Shown piece by piece: positions 36,895 through 47,285 of a stretch of DNA of 64,000 nt (position 1 is the first letter of the stretch; every line of letters starts with the position of its first letter). The notes under the pieces are model-generated. The model made no database searches, had not been told where the DNA came from, and was given only the letters and a program-made list of their open reading frames with translations. Where the stretch lies: the NCBI RefSeq assembly GCF_023078275.1, contig NC_062975.1, positions 14,483,141-14,547,140 on the forward strand, read 5' to 3'. This DNA is from Leguminivora glycinivorella (lineage: Eukaryota; Arthropoda; Insecta; Lepidoptera; Tortricidae). A program made the translations under genes and the position numbers.

Positions 36895-37072
36895 CGGCCG
36901 TACTTGAACCATAAAAGATCACATGCGACGTCATTGAGGTTTGATACGATCTACCGATATGGAAAGCGTATTGTATCTAGAACGTAAATTTACATAAGCA
37001 TAAAGATTTCTTCGCTACGAGTTATACACCATCGGTACCGGTCGTCTGAACAAGATTGTAACATTAACTAAC

Positions 37073-37234
37073 CCTAACGCCGTGTCTTGCGTGGGCGACG
37101 GTCGCGCGATCGTCGCGCGGCCGTCGCCGTCGCGTCTCATACTTCCATATCGATAAGGTTTGATTTCGTATGCGTCGCATCGCCGTCGCGTGACCATCAC
37201 GCGACCGTCGCTCATCAAGCCACGGCGTTACTGC
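37073..37234. mobile_element. GC-rich MITE downstream of CP3
   Basis: 'taacgccgtg' and 'cacggcgtta' are exact inverted ends. The interior is built of 'cgtcgcg' words that also pair. Confidence 0.75.
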
Positions 37235-38430
37235 AGGCCTCCAATTTAATTCTAATACAAAATATTGTCGGCCTGTGCTTTTTATTGCTCTTCATTTTGC
37301 GTCCCCACTTAGTTAATTTTGACAAATGAATAATAAATTAATAAGAAAAAACTAGATACGTAATGAGAATGTCATTACTTATTTTATGATAAGTAATAGG
37401 TAGGTACCTATAAGGGTTTCACCTTAACGAGGTTCGAGTTAGCATAAATAAATAGATTTCAGGTTTTTACTGGGGTCTACTATCTACAGATAGGTTAAGT
37501 GCAGTACCGCCCAAGTACAGTATTCACAAAAACTATAAGTACTTATAAGTATAACAAAAGGCCTCCATTTTGTTCGGTCCATGATACTCGCCAGAATGCA
37601 ACTACCTACGTCGCAACAACAAATAAAACTCAACCAATACCAGAAAAAAAAACGGCCAAGAGCGAGTAACATGCGAGCGCGCAGGGTTCCGATGGAAAAA
37701 GTAAAATGTTAACATTCTAAAACATACAAAAAATTTTAAAATCTGTAATGCAAACACGGAAAAATGAAATTTCCACTGGCAGCATCCGCTAAGCACTCAC
37801 GTGATTGATAATTATCAGTAAGCTCCATTAAAATAAAATGAAGACTGCTGTTAGGTGCAGTTATTTAAGATAGCAAAAGCAAATGCGCGGCCTAGGTGTA
37901 AGTATTGCGAGTTAATGGAATACTTGAACTTGGCTTGACACGCTACCGCGTGTCTAGATCTAAAGGTGACTGCTTCGGCAAAGGAATGAGGTTATTTGGT
38001 AAAAGCGAAAATATCATTCACTGATATCACTGATTTATATTATATACAGGGTCTTTAATGGACCCATTTAACACGGAACAATAGTGGTCCAGCTAAAAAA
38101 GTCCGAGATTTTCAAACTTTTTAGTATCATGTTTGTGTTTTCATGCCAATGCTATTTTTGGTCATGTATAAAATATACAATTATACATCTAACGGGTCTC
38201 TTGATTTCGTTAAGTTTTATACTGTTTAACTCCATATCTTCTCGATAAAATGATAAAAAAAAATCTAGTGGGGTTTTCATTCCTCTTTGACGTCCGAGGC
38301 CCTAAAAATTCATTAATCACTATAGCAATTTGAACTTTTCGTTTTGGTCATAAGGTTCTCAACAAGATGACTATTCTTTACTTGCTAGGCACTATTTATA
38401 GTTTACAGGCTCAATGATCCAGTTATTTAA
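37235..38430. other. CP3-CP4 intergenic region
   Basis: Nothing coding was recognised. Confidence 0.45.
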
Positions 38431-38432
38431 CA

Positions 38433-38439
38433 TATAAAA
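38433..38439 (+). promoter_or_regulatory. TATA box of CP4
   Basis: TATAAAA lies 72 bp before the first-exon ATG. Several short upstream ATGs are present between about 38465 and 38490, each closing within a few codons. Confidence 0.65.
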
Positions 38440-38510
38440 GGGACGGTACGGAGATAAAAACCAGATGTATGTGAATATCCTTTGATGCAAGGCAGTGTTT
38501 CCTGTTAAAT

Positions 38511-41500
38511 ATGGCTCACATGGTAAGTGGTTATATACCTAGTTTTAGTTTTATTTTTACATGTAATATGATTAATATGCAACAAAATGATTTTAACTCA
38601 GACCAAGAATTGTTGGCAACGATTTTGATACTACGGACTACGCATGTTTTTTTTTTTAACAAAAAAGACAATGTACACAAGCATATCATTAAAGTTTCGC
38701 CAAACTGTAAAACAGTTTGTGTTATTATAAACGTGAAACTTCTATGTTATCATGATGTTTCTTAACTCTTGCTCTTTCTCTTTATTTAGGTTAGGGCTAT
38801 TAAAATCGGTGCCATTTCATTTTTGCCGTTGCCGGGCAACTTCGGTTACTTTGTAATTAGATAACTGATGTTTCCTTTGCCGAGTTCATTCCTTAAATTT
38901 AATCCATACTAATATTATAAATGGGAAAGTGTGTATGTGTGTGTGTGTGTGTCTGTTTGTTTGTCCGTTTTTACGGCAAAACGGAGCGACGAATTGACAT
39001 TTTTTTTTTTTTTAATTTATTGAATAATAAACGAAAAATTACACATTCTTACACAAGACCCATCGTTGGCAAAACCTTGAAGAGGTTTGTGTGCCGATGG
39101 GGAGTTCAGTATATTAATTAACTATATCTATACCTAAGTTTTGAATACTAGTTAGGATTCTTAGTACATATAGCTTAAGTCGTTAGATTGTAACAAATGC
39201 ATTTTAATACATTTTTTAATATTTTTTCCATTAAGATACTTAAGTCTTACGTCCTCTGGCATCTCATTAAGTATTTTTGGTAGAATATATGTATACAACC
39301 TAGTGCCGTATACGTTATTATATTTGGGTATACAATATTTGTTTTGTCTCTGCAAAGTTCTTAATTTTATACATCTATTTTTTACTTTTATATTATTAAC
39401 ATGATGATATTCTTCCGTTAGTACAGCTAGTTTGAATTTTTTTTGAATTGGGAGTATATTACAGTATTTGAACAATTGAGCATAGTCTGTTTCATATTTC
39501 TTTTTTACATGTCTAGGTACCAGTAACTTTAATAATCTTATTTGTAAGTTATATATTTTTTCTACATAGGTTTTATAGGTTCGACCGTAACTACTCAGAG
39601 CGTAACCGATCACAGAGTCAGCAAGGGCTAAGTATAGCATACGTAGTGTTTTGTATGGTAATTTGTACCTCAAGGTTGACATTTTACATAAAATTGCTCT
39701 TAATTTATCGCACACATAATTAATATGTGGCCCCCAATTGAATCTGTGGTCGATTATAAGCCCCAGGTACATGTGTTCTGTGACCACTTCTATTTTTATA
39801 CAATTACATGCTGTGGTATTAAGTTGGTGCAGACAGTTATGTTGGTGTGCAATCACATTAATATCATGAGTAGTTTTATTGTGAGCTGAACGAATATGCA
39901 TTATTTTTGTTTTCTGCGCGTTAATTACTAAGCCCATATCATGTGCCCATTTGCACACAGTGTTGAAGTTAGATTGCATCGTGCGCTCGGCGACGGCTAC
40001 GTCGCGGTCAGCTGTGATAATGCATGTGTCGTCCGCGAACTGGTAGACAGACCCCTCGGTTATTAGGTTACACATATCATTGACGTAAACTAAGTATTCA
40101 GTTGGGCCAATAATCGATCCCTGGGCGGTGCCTTTTACGCTTTTTGTTTCATTACTGTATGTGTTATTTATTTTTACTCGCGTATGTCTGTTTTTGTGAT
40201 AGTTTTTCAGTAAATTAAGTAAAGGGCCCTGTATACCGTTCTGCTCAAATTTCAAATACAAAGTTTCATGGTCTAACATTTCAAAAGCTTTGCTGAAATC
40301 AATGAAAACAACGAGCACATGCCTTTTTTCATGCATATGCTCGTTGATTTCATTATTAAAATCACAAAGTAGTTGAGTAGTACTTCGGTTTCTTTGAAAC
40401 CCGTATTGTTTACTATTTATTATATTGTTATGGGTAAAAAAGTTACTAATTTCGTTGCCGAGGTATCTTTCAACTATTTTATCTATACATGACAATATAG
40501 TTATAGGTCTGTAGTTGTTATAGTCCTTATGCGCACCTTTTTTGTAAATAGGGCGTATTACACCGGTTTTAAGTTCCTCGGGGTATTCAGATGTGGCAAG
40601 GCAAGTGTTAATTAAGTGAGTAATTATTGGTGTAATTTTCAAGCAGTTTTTTTTAATGTCTATGACTCGAATTTTGTCATATCCTGGGCTTTTCCTGTCA
40701 TTTAAGCCTCTGATTATTTTTAGAACATTATCACACGTCGCTTTTTTTAACCTCATTGCCACTTCTGTCCCCCCGGCTATCTCTGTGTGATTTTTTAAGT
40801 GGAGATAGTTGAAATGATGGAGAGTGACATTGGCCACATTCTGTCTCTTTCTAAAGCGAGCGAAGCCGCGGGCAAAAGCTAGTATTATTATAAATGTGAA
40901 TGGCGGTCGGTTGTTAAATGTAGTTGCGTCGTTATTTCTGCCGCTATCGCTATATCTGTCAATTTCCATGACAAAATGAGTCAGGGAATGAACGTCATAA
41001 ATGTCAAAATAAGTATACACAATGAAAAAGCAATACAAATTACAGAAAACCAAAACTTCATGTTTCAGATGATGTTCAAATTACTTCTAATATGGATATT
41101 AATATTAAGGCCTGCTCAATCAAACATATTAGAAGAAACTAACTCTATTGACGAAAGCGGTAAATACCATTTCAGGTAACGTTATTTATTTATAATTATT
41201 TTTTGTTAGTTTCAAGTTGTAAAATTATAATATAGGACAAATACTACTTAACTAAGCAACGGATATACATTGTAAAAATATTAAGATAAAGTTACTGGTT
41301 ATGGACATTGTATATACCTACATATTATACTAAGTTGATGAATATTATTTTCATAAAATGTAGTGTCTATTTTTCCTAAATCTCAATATTGCTACTTACG
41401 TAAGTTACAATATAAGACTGTTTACCTATACTATAAATTCAACACAGGAGAGGCTATGCCTAATACAGAAGCGGTCAGCGTATATAAAATGAACACTTAT

Positions 41501-42922
41501 TATAAATATAAAATATTCGTTTACCTGATATTTTCAAATTTACTACATTTAATTCCGTTTTCTCACCCTGTTTTCACAAGTCAGCGAAATAATATTTTAA
41601 AGGGACTTGAAATGGTATAAATTTTCACATTACAGTTTCAAAACGTCCAACGGACTAACCAGGAATGAAGTAGGTACAGTGAAGAATGACCAGAAGAAAA
41701 GTGTTGAAGGCTCCTACTCTTACACTGATCCGAATGGCAACGAAGTGATCGTTCAATACAAATCCGACGAAAACGGCTACGTCACTGTGAAGGATGTCGA
41801 AGGAGTAGAATCAGCAACAGAAGCACCGGTAAATGCACCACTTGCACACTGTCATAAACTTAAGTAAGCCCGTATTCCCAGAAATAATAAGCAATACATG
41901 AAACTTCCCCAGTTTCTGTGCCAATTTAGCCCTCACCACAATGGAACCCATCCCATATCCCACAGTCGACTTCTACGAGTTATACTGAACCCACGGAGGA
42001 ACAGGGCTGGTGAAATTTACTTGTAAATAAATACTCAAAAATAGGAATTAAAAACCTGTTTTGTTGACGCAATCTTGGGGTAACAGCGCAATCGAATTGT
42101 ATTTTTTGGATTTGCTAAAATAGCTTATTATTGCAAAATGACTTGGCGTAGGCCGCAAAATGCGGTCTGGTCTGTCTGTCTAAGTTCGATGCATTAAATA
42201 CTTTAGGAAAACATTTTTTGAGTTTAAATTCGCGATATTTAAAAATATAACCACATCTTTTATCTTTCAGCTGAAAAGTCCAACAATACTGTTATCACAC
42301 CAACTGAAAATGCCAGCTATTGTGTGGGTCCGTCAACCTGTAATCTCACCATTTGTACTATTCAATCAACTTGGTATATCAACATTCACATTGCGCCATC
42401 TGCTAGCAAAACCTCCACCGACGCATCGGACAAAAATATTATCAGCTGTGAATTCCTACAGGCTGGAAAAACCAACAGTCATGCCGGTTACTGAGCCGCA
42501 GGAAAAACCAAATGTAACATCAGATCTCAGTCAAACCCTGTCAAACGTTCCGGCCACAGTATCATATGTGCCTTCCCATTCGGGACAAATGTCAACAACT
42601 GCGCCTGACAATAAGCTACACAACCAAACAATATCGTTTGTGCCTTACAGCGATATAATAGACATACCAAACCGTCAGCCGGACGTCACTCAGGAGGTGG
42701 GTTTAAACGTGACTCTCTTTTTGGGTTATGTTGCTTGCAAACTTATATATATATGGGTTAGATTAGAACCAAACCAGGGTGTCAATGATGTTTTTGAAAT
42801 GAAACTGAATAATGCTGACCACTAATGACACGTGCTCCATTTAGCCATAATCTTCGTATTTTTTTTTTCAGGTAGTGCCACCACCCGTGCTCTATACTCT
42901 ACTAGGTGGCAGCAGCGGTTAA
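38511..42922 (+). CDS. CP4: RR-1 cuticular protein with a long extra exon, 262 aa
   Basis: Secreted chitin-binding protein, twice the size of its neighbours. Exons: 38511-38522 (MAHM), 41069-41175, 41636-41828, 42271-42696, 42872-42922; phases 0, 2, 0, 0, all with GT-AG ends. The leader is MMFKLLLIWILILRPAQS. The RR-1 domain reads KYHFSFKTSNGLTRN, then GSYSYTDPNGNEVIVQY, then KSDENGY. The fourth exon adds 142 residues rich in Pro, Ser, Thr and Asn with no domain I recognise, including the recurring text SYVPSHS and SFVPYSD. The last exon gives VVPPPVLYTLLGGSSG, matching the LLG tails of CP2 and CP3. Intron 1 holds a LINE inserted into a 175-bp repeat, both non-disruptive. The start could instead be the ATG at 41069. 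Confidence 0.88.
38903..40884 (+). repeat. Dispersed 175-bp repeat, copy D, split by a LINE
   Basis: The left half is 38903-39000, ending 'gacgaattgacat'. The right half is 40787-40884, starting 'gtgattttttaagtgg' and ending 'gcgggcaaaagctagta'. In the unbroken copies the two halves are contiguous, so the insertion point is known to within about two bases. Confidence 0.9.
39001..40786 (-). mobile_element. 5'-truncated non-LTR retrotransposon in CP4 intron 1
   Basis: On the minus strand this encodes a reverse transcriptase with the blocks GLNDRKSPGYDKI, YRPITILSCIDKIVE, VFIDFSKAFEMLDHE, GTAQGSIIGP and YQFADDTCII. The catalytic FADD is intact and the frame is open from the 5' boundary to a stop at 39161. 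The endonuclease and ORF1 are missing, as is usual for truncated insertions. The element ends in a T13 run on the plus strand (39001-39013), its poly-A tail. The open frame appears to run to 41053, but about 90 codons at that end are read-through of the split repeat and intron. CR1/jockey-like; exact clade not determined. Confidence 0.9.
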
Positions 42923-43044
42923 TATTAGCCAAAGAATTTGAATTAATTTGGATTTGGTATAAATATATAAGGAATACGCTTTAGCCTTTTACCATTGCAT
43001 ATCAACTTATTTTTTGTAGAGATGACAGTATAATTAATACAAAG

Positions 43045-43284
43045 TACTCCGCGTTGGAATCAGCTTACGACTTTGTGCCGGTGGCGAATGAGACGGCGGG
43101 GCCTTGGGGCTCAGAGGCTCGCTCCTTTTTCAAAGAGTTAGGGCGTCGTTTGCGGGAGAGGGGCTGCGATCCTCGTTCTGGGTCGTATCTGATCCAACAG
43201 GTCTCCATTGCAGTCCAGCGAGGTAATGCAGCGGGAATAATGGGGACTTTTGAGCCAGGTACGATCCAGGGAGGAATATTTTAG
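43045..43284 (+). pseudogene. C-terminal scrap of a retrotransposon reverse transcriptase
   Basis: A short frame (YDFVPVANETAGPWGSEA, then FFKELGRRL, then VSIAVQRGNAAGIMGT) resembles a C-terminal block common after reverse transcriptases in marine and arthropod retroelements, from memory. Nothing upstream belongs to it, since CP4 ends 120 bp before. Not a gene in its own right. Confidence 0.6.
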
Positions 43285-43301
43285 TTTTAGTGTATGACCT
43301 G

Positions 43302-44823
43302 GCCCCAATTTCATATAGGTGACAGGTGCGACAATTGTCACAAAATATTACATATGTAGAATTATTGGTTTCACCACGCTGACAGGTGCGACAATTGTAG
43401 AATACAATTGTCACGACTAACCATAGGGATAAATGTATCAAATTTTTAATAGTAGTTGACTCAAATGGCAATAAGTAAATTATTTAATGGATATTTTTAT
43501 GTTTATTGGCTGACTATAAATATAAATGCCTTTGTTAACTTCTATAAAACTTATTTAAAACTATTCATTACCTAAATCCTCTCCCACCATTATATAATTT
43601 TCTTCGGTAACATTATTTATGTGTATCAAATAGGCATTGGTTAGTATTTTGTTTCAAAAACAATATTGCAGTATGGATATAATAAGAAAGATGACTATCT
43701 TAAAATTGATTTCCGACCGCAAATTCGTGTTATTTGATAAATTTGATAACAAATTAACATCCGCAACGAAAGTTAATACTTAAATATAAAGGAATAGCTC
43801 AGCGTTTTATTGAAACGGGTGTATGGCAAAGAAATAGAAATATCTAAGACATATACCTAACTTGGCACTATACTAAGTATTTAATAAGTTTGAATTATTA
43901 ATTATTAAGATATATAAAATTTATTTCTTATAAACGTGAATAAAAGAAGAAAAAGTAAAAACATTGACCATTACTACAATAAAAATATACAAATAACAAG
44001 TAAAACAAATTAAAACTATTCTAAACTAATAGTTAAAATGCTTAACTAAACTAAAAATATTTGAATTTGGAATTCGGTGTACCTAAATACGAAGGTTAAT
44101 TTGAGGGTATTTGTACAAAATAATATTAATGATAGCTATTATATTATGTAGTATTTTTTATGATACATAAGTTTAAAAACACAATTTAGTATAATAATAC
44201 ATATAACGCAGAGAAATCTCAAAAATATACCTAAGTACTAATAATGTTACGAAGGGGCCAATAGCGTTTACTAACAGCAACACTCTTAACTAATCATCGG
44301 TAGGCTTTATGCCCTTGTAATAAGGTACTAACATTGCTGCCGATGGTACAATGATAAAAATAAATTGAGATATCCGTAGTTTGCTACAAATTTAATTTCA
44401 TATTTACGTAGCATTATTGAAACTTATATCGACGGCGAAGTAACAGGAACTAACTAAGTACGAAAACCTAAGTAGGTAGGAATTACTGTCACTATCACTA
44501 ATAGTGTCACTATACTACTCGCATGGGCAGCCATTTTGAACAACGCGTATGTCAACCACAAATTACTACAATTGTCACACAATTCGACACATCTTAATCC
44601 TCCTGTCGAGATTCACCGACAATTCTACAAATATGTCGCCTAGAAATAATAATTATTGTTTCACAACATAATTGTAATACATTCAATTGTAGCAAAATGC
44701 CTGTCATGTTTGTAAGCAATTCTATAGAAAATATTTTATAAAATTGTAATTTGTCACCTGTCATCGACAATTGTCGCTCGACATATCTCACTGACAATTG
44801 TAGCCTTTTTGAAACAGGGGCCT
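43302..44823. mobile_element. Fold-back-like element with repeated 'gacaattgt' motifs
   Basis: The left end is 'ggccccaatttcatataggt' and the right end 'tttttgaaacaggggcc', which are inverted. Just inside both ends, 'gacaattgt' and its complement recur many times with 'gacaggtgcgacaattgt' and 'cacctgtcatcgacaattgt'. The middle is AT-rich and has no coding sense. The 'ggggcc...gtttc' terminus is also at the ends of the 7538-9468 element, so both may be mobilised by the same unseen transposase. Confidence 0.7.
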
Positions 44824-45076
44824 GTATTGATATGCTTTGTATTGATTTAATTTAATTTTACATTTTAATTTAATTTGATTGTATAAGAGTTTCAAAATGT
44901 GCATTGACATAACTACGTAGGTATATACTTACTTTTCTTGCGTTACTTTTCTAAGGCCGCGAAAAATACGTAACACGCTTTAATGACTCGACAAATAAGT
45001 TAATGTTATAATTATATTATTATAGATGACAGTATCTGTAAACAAGTGGCTCATTAGCCTAAGTATTCTACTTTTT

Positions 45077-45997
45077 AGGGTTCCGTACCTCAAAGAGGAA
45101 AAACGGAACCCTTATAGGATCACTCGTGTGTCTGTCTGTCCCTCTGTTACAGCCGATTTCTCCGAAACTACTGGACCGATTTACTTGAAATTTGGTACAC
45201 ATATGTAAACCTATGGCCCAAAGACGGACATGTAATTTAATTTAATGAAATTTAATCATAGGGGTCACTTTTGGGGGGTAAACTTGAAAATTAAAAATCA
45301 AAGTTATTAAAACTATATTGTGTTATATATCAAATGAAAGAGGATTTTATGAGCATTTGAAATATATTTTTTTAAAATTTTTAGTTTTGGTACTTTAGAA
45401 GTAATTTAAGAAAATAGACAAAAAATGACCATTCCCCCCCCTTATCTCCGAAACTACTTAGCGTAAAATTTTCAAAAAAATACACGAGATAGCCCTCTAC
45501 CTCTAGATTACAGGAAAACCTATTAGAAATCTACAGTCAAGCGTAAGTCGGACTTACGAGAAAAAAACTCAAATTAAGATTTTCACTCACTGACGCTGCA
45601 AGCAGTTACTAAACGTCTTAAAATTTTGTAAGCGTGATGGACAGGTAGAAAGAAATTCATTTCTGTCTTTTTCTTTTTAGAAATTGTTCAATTTTTTTTT
45701 TCATTTGCCAAAATGACTTAAGTTCCTACTAAAAAGGAGGCGCTTAAGACCGTTTGTAAGTGGACTGAGCAAAATTTTGTTGAAATCGGTCCAAAAACAG
45801 GTCTCTGTTGACGAAAACATAGAATTTGTGCCACCGCCAGCCCAAATCTGAAGTTCATTTTGCTCTATCTCTTATCGTTTCCGAGATATATACGTAAAGT
45901 CTTGAAAGTGCGAAAAGTTAACTTTGCCATCACAGTCGTTCAGGCGCTCATGAGTTCTTTGTATGGAAAAGTCGAAAACCGACTCGCACTTGACCAA
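45077..45997 (+). repeat. Dispersed 'gggttccgta' repeat, long copy
   Basis: Begins 'agggttccgtacctcaaaga' and 'cggaacccttataggatcac'. It ends near 'gaaaaccgactcgcacttg', before the usual 'gccggttttttt'. Non-coding. Confidence 0.7.
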
Positions 45998-46387
45998 TGT
46001 TCATAGAACGTTGTGGTTTTTTACGCGGGTCCGCGACTGACGACGTTCGAATGTTTTGTTCGGAAATGTTTGAGGGTGGTTTCTCTGAAACGTCGCCGGC
46101 GGCGGGTGGTTCGACGGGCGAAGGTCACACGCCGCACGCGACGGTCTGTATTCGTTTTGTACAATAGCAACGGACGTCGGACGGCGGGTGGCGTCTTGAT
46201 ATGGAAAATGACTGACTTTACTAAAGATAATGATGAACTCATTGAGGTAATACTAGAGAGGACACTGCGAGCAAAAAGTTTGCGCTACAAACATAAGTCC
46301 ATGGACTTATGTTGCCTCAGTCAGTCTCTGCGCGTAGCGTGAGGACTGAGGAGGTTGTTTCTGCCTGCACACAAATAAAATGTAAAA
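45998..46387 (+). other. CG-rich repeat-like stretch before the THAP exon
   Basis: 46075-46200 is dense in CG words (cgtcgccggcggcgggtgg) and recalls the stretch at 51000-51130. The Arg-rich frames on both strands come from this composition. 'actgacgacg' and 'cgacggtctg' style words suggest a MITE. No protein is supported. Confidence 0.4.
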
Positions 46388-46463
46388 ATGCCTTCCTGCG
46401 CAACAAGATGCTGTTTAAGCCATACGAGAAAATCGAATAAAACTGACGTGTCACATTTCATCG
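46388..46463 (+). CDS. Possible THAP zinc-finger first exon, orphan
   Basis: The frame begins MPSCATRCCLSHTRK and continues to VSHFI before 'gttagt', a usable donor (phase 1). The start M-P-x-C-A, a Cys four residues after the first, T-R-K-S-N-K and a following H-F are the opening of a C2CH THAP DNA-binding domain. THAP domains open many P-element-derived and host genes. No matching second exon (the usual FP, then W, then H-x-x-H-F) was found nearby, so this is either exon 1 of a gene with a long intron or a stranded fragment. Confidence 0.5.
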
Positions 46464-46907
46464 GTTAGTATACACGCTATGTTAATCGATCTTTATTTAA
46501 GTAATTATTTCAATGAAGGGACGCGCTCCTCAAACGCGAAGCTATCGCTGCCATTTTGTTGAACGAAATCATAGATTAATCGCATCATAATCGCACAGAC
46601 TTGACATGTAGGTAATGAAGTATAGTAATTGTGATTATATTCTGTTTGTAATATATAAAAGAGAAATGTTAAATTTATTTCACTACATAGTTCTAACACG
46701 AGTCACGATATTTTCATAGAATAATAACCTATGATTTTCTTCAAGGGCAATTAAAGTATATGAAAAAATCAATAATGTATTTTTGTTTCACTTAGTAGAA
46801 CTTAAACATAGCACAATGTATGATATTGCTAAAATTAAACTACTTAGTATTTTACAAAAAGTATAAAAAAAGGTCTACACTAAGAGTGTCGCGTCTAGCA
46901 CGGGAAG

Positions 46908-47010
46908 CATGGTCGCGCGATAGACGATAAAATATCAGGCCGTCCCTATCGCACTTACAAATAGTGCGATAGGGACGGCCTGCTATTTTATCGTCTATCG
47001 CGCGACCATG
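46908..47010. mobile_element. Palindromic MITE abutting a LINE
   Basis: Arms of about 48 bp ('catggtcgcgcgatagacga', then 'ggccgtccctatcgcac') pair almost perfectly across a 9-bp loop. The right arm ends exactly where the LINE tail begins ('ccatg' then 'atttagattt'). Confidence 0.85.
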
Positions 47011-47285
47011 ATTTAGATTTAGATTTAGATTTATTTATTTCATAATATAAAATTACATTATAAATTATTCTACCTTAATCTATAAGAATTTATATTATGA
47101 TCGTCGAGTATGATTTTTAATGAAATATCAATTACAATTATAATTCGATACTAATTTTAAAAATATAACAATAATGATTTATAAGTAATCACAATGTCAA
47201 TTTTTACATAAAAAGGAAAAAAGAAAAAACAAGGTATCTCATAATGATCGTCAAACTAAAATTAAAATACAATAATGGATTACAG

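Noticed and set aside
43130..43471. Minus-strand frame of 113 codons
   Set aside because: Antisense of the reverse-transcriptase scrap running into the second fold-back element.
46013..46342. Arg-rich frames on both strands
   Set aside because: Due to CG-rich repeat composition; no homology recognised, and a possible MADF-like reading was too weak to keep.
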